A stretch of 64,000 bases of DNA from JBHOQS01 sp042408875 (GTDB taxonomy: Bacteria; Chloroflexota; UBA11872; JBHOQS01), in assembly GCA_042408875.1 (NCBI GenBank), contig JBHOQS010000027.1, positions 124,001 through 188,000 on the forward strand, written 5' to 3'. A program made the position numbers and the translations under genes. Positions 1 through 8,632 of this stretch are shown here, piece by piece. A model generated the notes under the pieces. That model did not search any database. It was not told the DNA's origin and worked only from the letters and a program-made list of their open reading frames with translations. Numbering within the stretch: the first letter of the stretch is position 1; each line of letters starts with the position of its first letter.

Positions 1-309
1 TTTTATTACGCGTGTCGTGTCTTAAGCGTACGGAGCCCAACCGCCGTGGTGAACGATCCCTGGTCGTACCGGAGTTGGTTCAGGCCAGCTCTTTGCCTCT
101 CTACCAGATAGCCCCTCGGAGAGCCAGCCGGCCTTCCAGTGCGCCCTTAAGACGTCGTCAGGAAGAGCCGCAGCGAGGCTCACCGCGGTCCCCGATTGTA
201 GTCCCCTTATGAGAAGGCGTCAATGAGACGGAGGCTGCCCTGGGGTTACGCCCGCGGCAGGCGCTGAAGCGATGAATGGCACCCGAAACAGACGAGGCCC
301 TTCAGAGAA
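1..309. other. Left edge, no gene recognised
   Basis: Short open frames exist on both strands but none has a convincing ribosome binding site, family motif or codon pattern. I see no tRNA, repeat or hairpin of note. It may be the downstream flank of hicA or part of a gene cut by the window edge. Confidence 0.5.
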
Positions 310-543
310 TTACAGGTTATTCCAGATGCGATGGTATTCTTCCGGACTGATCCCAAGGTCACGTAGGATCTTCCGAAGCAGGCCACCAGAGATATCATGT
401 GGCCCGTGGTTGGGGATCACTGTAGTGCGACCATCCTCATGCCTGAAGATACAGTGACTGCCACGTTGTCGTATCAGCCGGAAGCCTACACGCTCGGCCA
501 CTCTCCGCACGTCGTGGAAAGAGGCCGGGCGCAGCGGGCTCAC
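310..543 (-). CDS. hicA: HicA-type toxin (mRNA interferase)
   Basis: A 77-residue HicA/YcfA-family protein. The family folds like a small double-stranded RNA binding domain and cleaves mRNA unless held by HicB. Seen here are the basic RQRGSH stretch with the catalytic-type His30, the TVIPNH segment at about 41-46 followed by HDISGGLL, and a closing EEYHRIW helix; length is normal. The GTG start overlaps the hicB stop by four bases (GTGA), so translation is coupled and the antitoxin is made first. The gene looks intact. Activity is inferred from the family only; the pair could serve stress control or simply persist as a selfish module. Confidence 0.88.
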   Translation of the reverse strand: MSPLRPASFHDVRRVAERVGFRLIRQRGSHCIFRHEDGRTTVIPNHGPHDISGGLLRKILRDLGISPEEYHRIWNNL

Positions 544-758
544 GCAGCGACCTCCACCTGAAGTGTAGTGACAAAATCAGGGAGTGGTTCCTCTACGGGA
601 ACAGTCTCCAGATAGAGCTGGATCGCCTCTTTGATGTTCTCTCTCAACGTTTCCAGGTCTGGAGCTTGCGTATGGCAGCCGGGAAGCCCAACTACCTCGC
701 CGACATACCACTTCGTCTCTGGGTCTCGCTCTACCACAACGGTAAATTTCCGGCCCAT
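540..758 (-). CDS. hicB: HicB-type antitoxin (short form)
   Basis: A 72-residue HicB-family antitoxin with the partial RNase H-like fold: strand FTVVVERD, the LPGCHTQ turn at about 25-31 and the helix with ENIKEAIQLYL. It lacks the C-terminal HTH or ribbon-helix-helix domain found in longer HicB proteins, so DNA-binding autoregulation would need the short domain itself or another factor. The start is supported by AAGGAGAAGAG directly upstream of ATG. It sits ahead of hicA in a two-gene unit with a four-base overlap. No promoter with both boxes was recognised in the 250 bases upstream. Confidence 0.86.
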   Translation of the reverse strand: MGRKFTVVVERDPETKWYVGEVVGLPGCHTQAPDLETLRENIKEAIQLYLETVPVEEPLPDFVTTLQVEVAA

Positions 759-928
759 CTCTTCTCCTTGCCACGGACCGCTCGAGGACCCCCGCCGTAC
801 ACAAAGAAAGTAAGCCTATAGCGCGAGGCTGCGGCACCAGTCATCTATGAGTATCAAGCATGCGAGCCGTCGCGGCAAGTACTGCCTGGCTGCGCCCGCC
901 TGCCGCTGGTCACCGTATCTCCAGTCGA

Positions 929-950
929 GGAGGACTTCCAAAAGTCCTCC
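929..950 (-). terminator. Hairpin after the first enolase-family gene
   Basis: Perfect 9-bp inverted repeat (GGAGGACTT / AAGTCCTCC) with a four-base loop, about 60 bases beyond the stop of the minus-strand gene that ends at 1009. No T-run follows on the minus strand, so termination is only a guess. Confidence 0.35.
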
Positions 951-1008
951 CGGAAAGGTCTTCTCGGACAGGCACCCGCATGGAAGGCTTCGGGGGATCC
1001 CAGGCTCC

Positions 1009-2124
1009 TCAAAACGGTAGCGCCTGGGCGAGGTAGTCCTCCCGCAGGTCGTGGCCCAGGCCAGGGCGATCCGAGACGTAGAAATACCCACCGCGCACGT
1101 CGAGCGGCGGTGTGAGCGCGCGGTTGTACTGCTCGAGCTCGGAGTAGGCGATCTCTAGCCGGTAGAAGTTGGGCGTGGACATCATCACGTGTGCCCCGGC
1201 AATCATGGTGATCGGGCCGGTAGCATCGTGCGGGCTCACCGGGATAAAGAACGCCTCCGCCATGGTGGCGATCTTCTTCAGCTCGCTGATGCCGCCGGTG
1301 CGAATCACGTCCGGCATGATGTAGTCGGCCAGCTTCTGCTCCAAGACCGGACGGAACTGCCAGCGCGTGTAGAGCCGTTCACCCACGCACACCGGCACCG
1401 GCGAGCGGTCGCGGAACTGGCGCAGGGCGTCCCAGTTCTCCGGCGGCACCGGCTCCTCGAACCAGCCGATGCGGTATGGGGCCAGCCGGTTGGCCAGGCG
1501 GATCGCTGTCGGCACGTCGAAGCGCCCGTGGGCGTCGATGAGGATCTCCACGCCGGGCCCAACTGCCTCGCGGATGGCTGCCACGATCTGTTCTGCCTCC
1601 AGCTCATCAATGGGATCATAGCTCGCGCCATGGCGGGCCAGCTCCGCCCGGCGATAGCGGAAGGGATCGAGCTTCAGGGCAGTGTGGCCTTCATCCACGG
1701 TCCTCCTGGCTGCACGGGCGTACTCCTCAGGCGTCGTGCAGCCGCTGAACCAGCCGTTGCTGTACAGCACCAAGCGATCACGGAACCTACCACCCAGGAG
1801 CTCGTAGACCGGCAGGCCCAGGGCCTTGCCGCGGATGTCCCAGAGGGCGATATCCACACCGCTGATCATAGCCGAGACGAAGCCCAGCGAGCCCAGTGAG
1901 TTAAAGCTGGCATACAGCTTATGCCAGAGGTACTCGATGCGCGCGGGGTCCTCCCCGACCAGCAGCGGTCCGAGCCGGCTGGCCGCGGCGGCCACGACGG
2001 TGCTGTTGGGCCCGCTAGAGACCTGGCCGATGCCGTGGATGCCTGCGTCGGTGTCGATGCGCAGAAACACCCACGGGTAGCGCGCGCCAGGGAGGTGGTA
2101 GGCTCTCACGCCGGTGATCTTCAT
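1009..2124 (-). CDS. Mandelate racemase/muconate lactonizing family dehydratase
   Basis: A 371-residue enolase-superfamily protein of the galactonate/mannonate dehydratase type. The N-terminal capping domain spans about 1-120 and the TIM barrel follows. Metal ligands visible are D197 (in DAHG), E223 (in WFEEP) and E249 (in VGER); H199 beside the first ligand and H299 (in SPHD) are the usual acid/base pair for sugar-acid dehydration. K151 sits at the second-strand lysine position. The substrate cannot be read from sequence; an acid sugar is the best guess. A Gfo/Idh/MocA dehydrogenase lies directly upstream, which fits a hexonate or uronate pathway. GAGGA lies seven bases before ATG. Intact, normal length. 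Confidence 0.85.
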   Translation of the reverse strand: MKITGVRAYHLPGARYPWVFLRIDTDAGIHGIGQVSSGPNSTVVAAAASRLGPLLVGEDPARIEYLWHKLYASFNSLGSLGFVSAMISGVDIALWDIRGKALGLPVYELLGGRFRDRLVLYSNGWFSGCTTPEEYARAARRTVDEGHTALKLDPFRYRRAELARHGASYDPIDELEAEQIVAAIREAVGPGVEILIDAHGRFDVPTAIRLANRLAPYRIGWFEEPVPPENWDALRQFRDRSPVPVCVGERLYTRWQFRPVLEQKLADYIMPDVIRTGGISELKKIATMAEAFFIPVSPHDATGPITMIAGAHVMMSTPNFYRLEIAYSELEQYNRALTPPLDVRGGYFYVSDRPGLGHDLREDYLAQALPF

Positions 2125-2169
2125 TCTGTGTCCTCACTCGAAGTTTTAACTACCAGAGGTGATTAGAGG

Positions 2170-3189
2170 TTATTTGCCCGTGTTATTTCTAGGCACGCCG
2201 GGGAACGGCAACCTGACCGGAGCATCTGTTCGAGCCGCGTGGTAGATCGCCTGAATGATCTCCAGCGCGGCGCGACCGTCCTCGCCGGTGACCGCCGGGG
2301 CGCGCCCCTCGCGGATGGCCGCCACGAACTCGGTGATCTCAGCGTCGAAGCCGTCTGGCGCATCCCGCGGGAGCGGCACTTCCTCCCAAGGCCGCCCTCT
2401 CGTCGTGATGCGCAGGCGCTGCCAGGTATCTACGCGCAGGATACCCTCGCTGCCGACGAACTCAGCGTAGCAGGCGCCGGCCGCCTTTGGCACAGCTAGC
2501 GCCTGCTCTAGAGTCGCGACGATCCCGTGGCGAAAGGCTAGGAATGCCACGCCGTGGTCCTCGCCCTCGACCAGACCGGTGGCGCGGCCGGTGCGCGCGA
2601 CCACCCAGGCAACCTCATCTCCCAGCCACCAGCGTAGCCGGTCAGCCGCGTGCACGCCGTTGTCCATGAATACGCCGCCACCGGAGAGAGCTGTCACGCC
2701 CCGCCAGTTCAGCGGCTGGAGCACATCGCGCCCGGCAAAGATAACGTCGCGCACCTGCAGGATACGGCCGATAGCGCCGGCATCCAGGAGCTCCTTGGCC
2801 TTGATATGCTCAGCGCGAAAGCGATGCGTGTGCCCGACCATCAGGACCACGCCGGCTCGGGCGCAGGCCTCGATCATCCGGTCTGCATCTTCGAGCGTGG
2901 TAGCGATGGGTTTCTCGCACAGTACGTGCTTGCCGGCGGCGGCAGCATCGAGTACTGCCGGCGCGTGGAGGCTGTGCGGCAGGCATATCGAGACAGCCTG
3001 GACATCCTGGCGATCGAGCACCCTGACCCACTCGGGATACCACGCCGCCTGCAACGCCTCCGCGAAGGCGCGTCCGCGCGCTTCGTCCACCTCGGCCACT
3101 GCCACGACACGGCAGTCCGCGCGCTTCGTGTAGGCCTGCGCATGCGCTCGCGCGATCGTTCCCGCGCCGATGATCCCTACACCGAGCAT
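2170..3189 (-). CDS. Gfo/Idh/MocA family oxidoreductase
   Basis: A 339-residue NAD(P)-dependent sugar or inositol dehydrogenase-like protein. The Rossmann motif GIIGAGTIA occupies residues 5-13, the diagnostic EKP lies at 92-94 with catalytic K93, and the GGGVFMDNGVHAAD region holds the His/Asp pair expected in the C-terminal substrate domain. Substrate is unknown. It is followed 45 bases later by the enolase-family dehydratase on the same strand, so the two probably form one unit acting on a sugar or sugar acid. AGGGGACAGAT precedes the ATG. Confidence 0.87.
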   Translation of the reverse strand: MLGVGIIGAGTIARAHAQAYTKRADCRVVAVAEVDEARGRAFAEALQAAWYPEWVRVLDRQDVQAVSICLPHSLHAPAVLDAAAAGKHVLCEKPIATTLEDADRMIEACARAGVVLMVGHTHRFRAEHIKAKELLDAGAIGRILQVRDVIFAGRDVLQPLNWRGVTALSGGGVFMDNGVHAADRLRWWLGDEVAWVVARTGRATGLVEGEDHGVAFLAFRHGIVATLEQALAVPKAAGACYAEFVGSEGILRVDTWQRLRITTRGRPWEEVPLPRDAPDGFDAEITEFVAAIREGRAPAVTGEDGRAALEIIQAIYHAARTDAPVRLPFPGVPRNNTGK

Positions 3190-3322
3190 ATCTGTCCCCT
3201 GCTTCTTGTCTATCGATCAGGTGTGCCGTAACACGGTTCGCCTGATCCCGCAGCACTGCACCATGCCTCTGGAGGGCGAGCCATGGCGCATTCAGACGAT
3301 TGCACCTTCCTTTCAGGTTGGC

Positions 3323-3463
3323 GCTGCCCCACACCTGGAGGGGCAAAAGGATGGTGCCCGACGCGTTCCGCGGCGGCTCGCCCGCTGCCCCACGCCTGTA
3401 GAGGCAAAAGGTAGTCGTGTCGTAGCGCGTGCCAGCCACTGCCCTACGCCCGTGGGCGAAAGA
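3323..3463. repeat. Three-copy degenerate intergenic repeat
   Basis: Three related 26-28 base units of the form CTGCCCCACGCCTGTAGAGGC followed by AAAAGG, at about 3323-3350, 3384-3411 and 3438-3463, with unrelated sequence of roughly 30 bases between them. Each unit can fold into a small GC hairpin; the last is followed by GGGCGAAA / TTTCGCCC around GACT. The spacing and divergence do not suit a CRISPR. The rest of 3190-3566 holds no gene. Confidence 0.55.
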
Positions 3464-3566
3464 CTTTTCGCCCCCACGATTATGTTGCCCTGGCACTTTC
3501 TCCATAGGCTCGCATAGGCCCGCACGGAAGCGCTCACGCCCGGCGGGCCGGCCTCCTGGACGAGAA

Positions 3567-4601
3567 CTATCCGGGTATGCCGAGGTAGCGGTTCCGGCCC
3601 TCCACCAGCACATGCAACTTCGCGTCAGCTACCGACCGCGGCAGCATCCACAGGCCGCAGTCTGGGTGGACGTAGCGGACGCGCCCTGGCCCAAGGACCT
3701 GCTCGGCCCGCTCGATCCGCCGCGCCACCTCATCGGCCGTCTCAATCTGCAGGTCTTTTATGTCTATCACACCGATGCCGAGGCCGATGCGTGGCTCGAC
3801 CTCTGTGAGATATTCCAGCTCGGCATAACTCCGGCGGGCCAGTTCCAGCACCACGTGATCGACGTGCAGCCGGTTCAGGAAGCCGATCAGTGCCTGGTAG
3901 TGCCCTTTCTGGATGGTCTGGCCGCCGTAGTTGCCAAAGCACAGGTGGACGGCTCGCTCACGGCCCGGCGGGATGGCATCCAGCACCAGGTTGATCGCCG
4001 CAGCGGCTAGCTCAGCGTCTTCAGGATGGCCGGTGAGGTTCGCCTCATCCACCTGGATCACGTCGGCGTCGACGCCGCGCACCTGCTCAGCCAGCACGCC
4101 CGCCAGAGCCATGCACAGCGCCCTGCGGTCGCGGTAGTGGCGGTCCAGCAGCACCTTCGCCAGCATGTACGGGCTGGTCACCGTGAACTTGATGCGGTGG
4201 CGAGTGAGCGCGCGCAGGGGTCGTGCTGCCGCAGGGAGGTCGAGCGTACCCGGGCCAAGCGGCCCGGTCACTACGCCAGCGGGCTGGACGCGGTAGGCCA
4301 TGCCTTCCTGCCGGGCGAACGCCTCGGCATCAGCGCTGCTGGTGCGCGTCTTGACACCGTCCATCTGCCCGACGAAGTAGTCGATCATGCCGTTCGTCTC
4401 AGGATGGTTCACATCGAAGCGCGAGAGCTCCCCATCGCTGAGCACATCGATGCCGGCCAGCTCCTGCGTCTTCACCACCACTAGCGTGGCATCGCGCAGG
4501 TTGTCGCGGGTAGGGTAAACACGCAACCAGGCCGGCATGGGATAGCTGCCGACGACGGTGGTCTGGATGGCAGGTCGAGAGGTCGAAGCGATGTCTGTCA
4601 T
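3567..4601 (-). CDS. MetE C-terminal-like zinc methyltransferase family protein
   Basis: A 344-residue protein resembling only the catalytic barrel of cobalamin-independent methionine synthase. Zinc ligands of the family are visible: H219 and C221 (in HLCFGN), E253 (in VLEL) and C315 (in HPDCGL). The N-terminal TTVVGSYPMP matches the usual opening strand. It lacks the N-terminal half of true MetE, so it is probably a core MetE-like methyltransferase with a corrinoid protein or small thiol as partner, not a methionine synthase by itself. I chose the ATG at 4601, with AAAGGTGGG upstream; a GTG six codons earlier at 4619 is possible. It lies between two enolase-superfamily genes. Confidence 0.78.
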   Translation of the reverse strand: MTDIASTSRPAIQTTVVGSYPMPAWLRVYPTRDNLRDATLVVVKTQELAGIDVLSDGELSRFDVNHPETNGMIDYFVGQMDGVKTRTSSADAEAFARQEGMAYRVQPAGVVTGPLGPGTLDLPAAARPLRALTRHRIKFTVTSPYMLAKVLLDRHYRDRRALCMALAGVLAEQVRGVDADVIQVDEANLTGHPEDAELAAAAINLVLDAIPPGRERAVHLCFGNYGGQTIQKGHYQALIGFLNRLHVDHVVLELARRSYAELEYLTEVEPRIGLGIGVIDIKDLQIETADEVARRIERAEQVLGPGRVRYVHPDCGLWMLPRSVADAKLHVLVEGRNRYLGIPG

Positions 4602-4658
4602 GTTTGTCGCGCAACCCACCTTTCATCCGCAGTGCGCGGTCAGGCCCTGCTGCTCTGG

Positions 4659-6134
4659 TCACGGGGCCGTGCGCGGGACACCAGGTGTCTCCAGCGAGTC
4701 AACGCTCCAGTCCTCCAGCGGCGTGAATCGCGAGATATCCAGCAGGAAGCTGAGGCCGAAGGGAGCATCCATCACGCTGTCCACCCGGATACGGCCCTTC
4801 CGGATACTGAGCGTGGGGAAGCCGCGCTCATGGCAGCGATACAGATCACCGTGGCAGGCCAACACCTGCGCCTGCACCTCGGGCGGGTACATGCTCAGCC
4901 CGCGGAAGTAGTGATGCCCGTTGCGTTCGACGTGAGGGATGCCCAAGCTTGCCGCCACAGCCAGGTCTTGGAGGAGTGCTACCGGGCCGACATTGGCCAG
5001 ATCCTCGCCGCTCAGGATATAGGGACGGCCAGAGTCATGGCGGCGCCGGTGCGCCAGCAGACACGCTGCTGCTACGCTGCGCAGCACGCCCTTACAGTTT
5101 TTATGGCTTGTGCCGGCATAGCCGGCCGCGAGCGCGGCCGGGACGCACTCAGGCGTCGCGTCTGACTCGTCGATGATGATCGGTGGCCGGTCGGTCCAGG
5201 CCCGGAGCTCCTGCGCCACTTGCGCGCTCAGCGCGACGTCACGATAGAAGGGTTGCTCCACGTAGAGCAGGTGGCGCAAGAAGGCCGCCAGGCTGCGCCG
5301 GCGCAGGAGCTCCTCCCAGAAGGCGCGGAATCCCTCAACCGAGGTATAGGCCTCGTTGCAGTCGAGCGTGAAGGCGTAGCCCTCCCCGCATTCGCGCTCG
5401 AGCACCGCGGCAATGCGCTCCAATCGCGCCAGGTCGGCATCCACCTCGCCGCGCACCTTCAGTTTGAAGTGCGTCAGGCCGTAGATCCGGATGCACGCCT
5501 CCAGGGACTGCGGCAGGCCGTCGTCCAGCCGTTCGGCCGGCGGGATCTCGCCCTCGGTGAGCGGATCAGCGAGGCCGACGGTGTGCCGGACGATCAGCGA
5601 GCGCAGAGGCGTATCAGGCAGGAAGTCTGCCGGCGCGGCGCCTTCGAGCTCGGGGTAGAGCGCGCCGAGGCGGATGCCCAAGGTATTCGCGCGCAACGCC
5701 CGGTGGAAGGGCGTGCCTGTAGCGCGGCAGAACGCGTCGATGACGGCCCGCTCGACCAAGCTGACGCCGAAGCCCCAGAGCAGGGGTGGATAGCCGGTCC
5801 CTTCTGCCCAGCGCCGCTGTGCCGAGGAGAGTTCCTGCCACAGGTCGAAGACCGACGGCGCGCTGCCGGCCTGGCCTGCGAGAAGGCAGGCGTTCTCGAT
5901 CACCCGCAGCATGCCGGCCAGGTCGTCCTGAAATGAGGTAGCCGGGTCCTTCGTAAACCATTTGGGCGGCAGACCATCCGAGGCAATGCCTGTATGTGGT
6001 GCGCCGCCAATGTCGAGGGTAACGCGGACGAACAGATGGGGCAGCGCCGTGAGCGAGGCGATGCCGTAGCGAAACGGCATGCGCGCCCGCATGTTCAGGA
6101 CGTAGAGATCGGTGTGCCGGACGGTGATGCGCAT
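4659..6134 (-). CDS. Divergent enolase-superfamily protein, long form
   Basis: A 491-residue protein, about 100 residues longer than typical mandelate racemase/MLE members. Barrel landmarks remain: K224 and K226 (FKLKV), D258 (LDCNE), E293 (VEQPF) and D322/E323 (IDESD), with a later SHKNCKG stretch where the sixth-strand lysine or histidine would lie. The KxK pair suggests a racemase, cycloisomerase or dipeptide-epimerase-like mechanism more than a dehydratase. Extra length lies between the capping domain and barrel (about 140-215). Function is not assignable. The ATG follows AAGGGCCT closely. The leader upstream is an unusual A+T repeat tract. Confidence 0.72.
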   Translation of the reverse strand: MRITVRHTDLYVLNMRARMPFRYGIASLTALPHLFVRVTLDIGGAPHTGIASDGLPPKWFTKDPATSFQDDLAGMLRVIENACLLAGQAGSAPSVFDLWQELSSAQRRWAEGTGYPPLLWGFGVSLVERAVIDAFCRATGTPFHRALRANTLGIRLGALYPELEGAAPADFLPDTPLRSLIVRHTVGLADPLTEGEIPPAERLDDGLPQSLEACIRIYGLTHFKLKVRGEVDADLARLERIAAVLERECGEGYAFTLDCNEAYTSVEGFRAFWEELLRRRSLAAFLRHLLYVEQPFYRDVALSAQVAQELRAWTDRPPIIIDESDATPECVPAALAAGYAGTSHKNCKGVLRSVAAACLLAHRRRHDSGRPYILSGEDLANVGPVALLQDLAVAASLGIPHVERNGHHYFRGLSMYPPEVQAQVLACHGDLYRCHERGFPTLSIRKGRIRVDSVMDAPFGLSFLLDISRFTPLEDWSVDSLETPGVPRTAP

Positions 6135-6144
6135 AGGCCCTTTT

Positions 6145-6235
6145 ATTTAGGCTTTCTTTAGTTATTCTTTTTTTATTCTTTTAGTTAGTTATCCTTTTTA
6201 GTTATTTAGTTATTTAGTTATTCTTAGTTATTCAC
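6145..6235. repeat. A+T-rich leader with repeated TTAGTTATT
   Basis: About 90 bases of nearly pure A+T in a GC-rich genome, made of at least five overlapping copies of TTAGTTAT (for example 6158-6167, 6198-6207, 6224-6233). It ends at the start of the minus-strand enolase-family gene, so it is in that gene's leader or promoter. The T-runs would also suit termination of minus-strand transcription arriving from the LLM gene. Confidence 0.6.
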
Positions 6236-6312
6236 AGAACGCAGGAACTTCCGTATTCCGGACACGCCGGTGAGCAGCCTGCACTGTAGCGCAGCGGAGA
6301 GCGGGCTGCAAC

Positions 6313-7185
6313 TTACACGCCGAGCTCCTGCTTCACCCGACGCAAAGTCTCGATGTGCTCTGACGGTGAGCGCAAGCCCGCTCCCATTGTGTTAACGCAG
6401 ACATGTGTGGCGCCCATGCTGCGCCAGATCTCCAGGTCCTGGCGCCATTGCTCCGGCCCACCGCGGCGCACGACGACGCCGCCTTCCAGACCAATGGCTG
6501 AGGGGTCGCGGCCTTCCTGGCGGGCGTACTCGCGGATGCGGTTCATCCGTTCGGCGGTCTCCGGGCCGGGCGGGCCGACCAGGATCCAGCCATCGGCCAG
6601 ACGGGCGATGCGGCGCAGCACCCGCTCGTCGCTGCCGCCCATCCAGATCGGGATAGGGCGCTGCACCGGCAGTGGGTTAATGCCCGCATCGCTGATGTGA
6701 TGCCAGCGCCCGTGGAAGGTCACCAGCGGCTGGGTCCAGAGCGCACGCAGCACGGCCACCTGCTCCTCGATGCGGCGGCCACGGTTGTGGAAGTTCTCGC
6801 CCAGCGCCTCATACTCCACCTCATTCCAGCCGAGGCCAACGCCCAGCCGCAGCCGACCGCGGCTTAATACATCGACCTCGGCGGCCTGCTTCGCCACCAG
6901 GGCAGTCTGCCGCTGCGGCAGGATCAGAATGCCGGTGACCAGACCGATACGCCGCGTCACCCCCGCGAGGTACCCAAACAGCACCAGCGGCTCGTGGAAC
7001 TGGTGCTGGTAGGTGTATGGCCAGCGACGGTCCCGGCGCTCCGGCGTGTCGGTATTGGCGCCGAGCACATGGTCATAAGCCACCAGGTGGGTATAGCCCA
7101 GCTCTTCCACGGCCTGGGCATAGTCGCGGATAGCCGCCGGGTCGGTGCCGATCTCAGTTTGCGGAAAGATTGCTCCGATCTGCAT
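6313..7185 (-). CDS. LLM-class F420-dependent oxidoreductase family protein
   Basis: A 290-residue luciferase-like monooxygenase-family protein. Family marks: the MQIGAIFPQTEIG opening strand, VEELGYTHLVAYDHVLG, the LVTGILILPQRQTALVAKQAAEVDVLSRGRLRLGVG block (quoted only in part as LSRGRLRLGVG for the motif), and IPIWMGG. This subgroup is usually annotated as TIGR03619-type F420 oxidoreductases; FMN is possible. I moved the start to the ATG at 7185, which follows AGGAGG by four bases; a longer frame reaching 7386 has no family match. It lies in the catabolic cluster, but the substrate is unknown. Confidence 0.82.
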   Translation of the reverse strand: MQIGAIFPQTEIGTDPAAIRDYAQAVEELGYTHLVAYDHVLGANTDTPERRDRRWPYTYQHQFHEPLVLFGYLAGVTRRIGLVTGILILPQRQTALVAKQAAEVDVLSRGRLRLGVGLGWNEVEYEALGENFHNRGRRIEEQVAVLRALWTQPLVTFHGRWHHISDAGINPLPVQRPIPIWMGGSDERVLRRIARLADGWILVGPPGPETAERMNRIREYARQEGRDPSAIGLEGGVVVRRGGPEQWRQDLEIWRSMGATHVCVNTMGAGLRSPSEHIETLRRVKQELGV

Positions 7186-7386
7186 CTGGCCTCCTGTGGC
7201 CCCTCTGTTATGCTGACATGCACAAAGTAACCTGGAACGGCGTGGGGGCCCGCCTGCGCGCCGCAGCACGGCCGCCCTGCGTCCTGTATAGTACCCCAAC
7301 AGCGCGCGATATGTGCCAGCCGCAATGGTGTCTAGAGAATGGTACCTAGAGAGTCCAGGCGAAAAGTTAGGGAGGAAATCGATCAC

Positions 7387-8433
7387 ATGCGTTTGGGGAG
7401 TTCATCGTTACGGAACCTGCCAGAGCTCCGCGATATCCGGTCGAAGCGCATCTCCAGCTTCGACCGCACCGGCGGCAACGATGACCGCCTGCACATTGCC
7501 CCGCGCAGCACGGCCACGCTCGCCGACATTCAGGGCGCGGGCTGCATCACTCATATTTGGACGACCATCGCCTGTCGCGACCCGTTCCACCTGCGCAAGA
7601 TTGTGCTGCGTATGTGGTGGGATGGGGAGCCCGAGCCTAGCGTCGAAGTGCCGGTGGGCGATTTCTTCGGCCTGGGCCATGCACAGAAGACGTATTTCGT
7701 ATCACTTCCGCTGCAGATGTTCGATCGCGGCTTCAACTGCTGGTTCCCCATGCCCTTCGCTACCAGGGCACGTATCGAGGCCGAAAACGAGACCGATGAC
7801 GAGGTGATTTACTACTACTATATTGATTATGAAGAGTATGATCGCCTGGAGGGCGACTACGGGCGGTTCCACGCCCAGTGGCGCCGCGAGAACCCCACCA
7901 CCGTGCGCGAGCCGGACGGGTACGACCAGCGCGGCCAGCGGCTGAACACTACCGGCCGGGACAACTACGTTATCCTGGAAGCCGAGGGCCGCGGGCACTA
8001 TGTGGGCTGCCACTTAAACGTCGATATGCCAGAACCGGGCTGGTGGGGTGAGGGGGATGACATGATCTTCATTGACGGAGAGCCCTGGCCGCCCAGCCTG
8101 CACGGCACCGGCACAGAGGACTACTTCTGCGGCGCCTGGAACTTCAATCGCCTGGAGCGCACCTTCTGTACGCCCTATTACGGCTACCATTTCAAGACCA
8201 ACGCGGACTATACCGGCAAGCACTCGATGTATCGCTTCCACATCGAGGACCCGGTGCGCTTCCAGAAGTCCATCCTGGTAACGATCGAGCACGGGCATGC
8301 CAACGACAAGCAGGGCGACTGGTCCAGCACGGCCTACTGGTACCAGGCCGAGCCGCACAAGCCCTTCCCGAAGCTGCTGCCGGTGGACCAGCGCCTGCCG
8401 TACCGCTGGGGCGGGATCGAGCGCTGGGTGTAG
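7387..8433 (+). CDS. DUF2961 / glycoside hydrolase family 172-like protein
   Basis: A 348-residue protein with the DUF2961 (GH172) jelly-roll signature. The two glutamates conserved in characterised difructose-anhydride synthases and arabinofuranosidases of this family appear to be E222 (GEGDDMIFIDGE) and E244 (HGTGTEDYF). No signal peptide is seen, so it should act in the cytoplasm. The ATG at 7387 follows AGGGAGG; an upstream ATG at 7339 is less likely. A TATAGT at 7287-7292 may be its -10 box. It is the only plus-strand gene in the early catabolic cluster, divergent from the LLM gene, and would release sugar units from a furanoside. Confidence 0.82.
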   Translation: MRLGSSSLRNLPELRDIRSKRISSFDRTGGNDDRLHIAPRSTATLADIQGAGCITHIWTTIACRDPFHLRKIVLRMWWDGEPEPSVEVPVGDFFGLGHAQKTYFVSLPLQMFDRGFNCWFPMPFATRARIEAENETDDEVIYYYYIDYEEYDRLEGDYGRFHAQWRRENPTTVREPDGYDQRGQRLNTTGRDNYVILEAEGRGHYVGCHLNVDMPEPGWWGEGDDMIFIDGEPWPPSLHGTGTEDYFCGAWNFNRLERTFCTPYYGYHFKTNADYTGKHSMYRFHIEDPVRFQKSILVTIEHGHANDKQGDWSSTAYWYQAEPHKPFPKLLPVDQRLPYRWGGIERWV

Positions 8434-8632
8434 AGCACCCCGCTCCCCCACAGTGTGAGAGAGGAGGCCAGGGTGGGGGCCGCCCCTGTCCTGCACAGCA
8501 GAGGCCCGGGCTCGCTCAAGCCGCGCGCTGCCGGCCTGGTACGCTTCTACGCGCAAGAGGTCATTGCAAGCCATTCGCCGGCCCGTGCGCATCGGGTACA
8601 ATAGTCGCTGAGAGCAGAAACAGGATCCACGG

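Noticed and set aside
3323..3463. Possible CRISPR array
   Set aside because: Only three units, with clear divergence, uneven spacers and no cas genes.
7186..7386. 67-codon N-terminal extension of the LLM oxidoreductase
   Set aside because: It has no family similarity and AGGAGG precedes the ATG at 7185.
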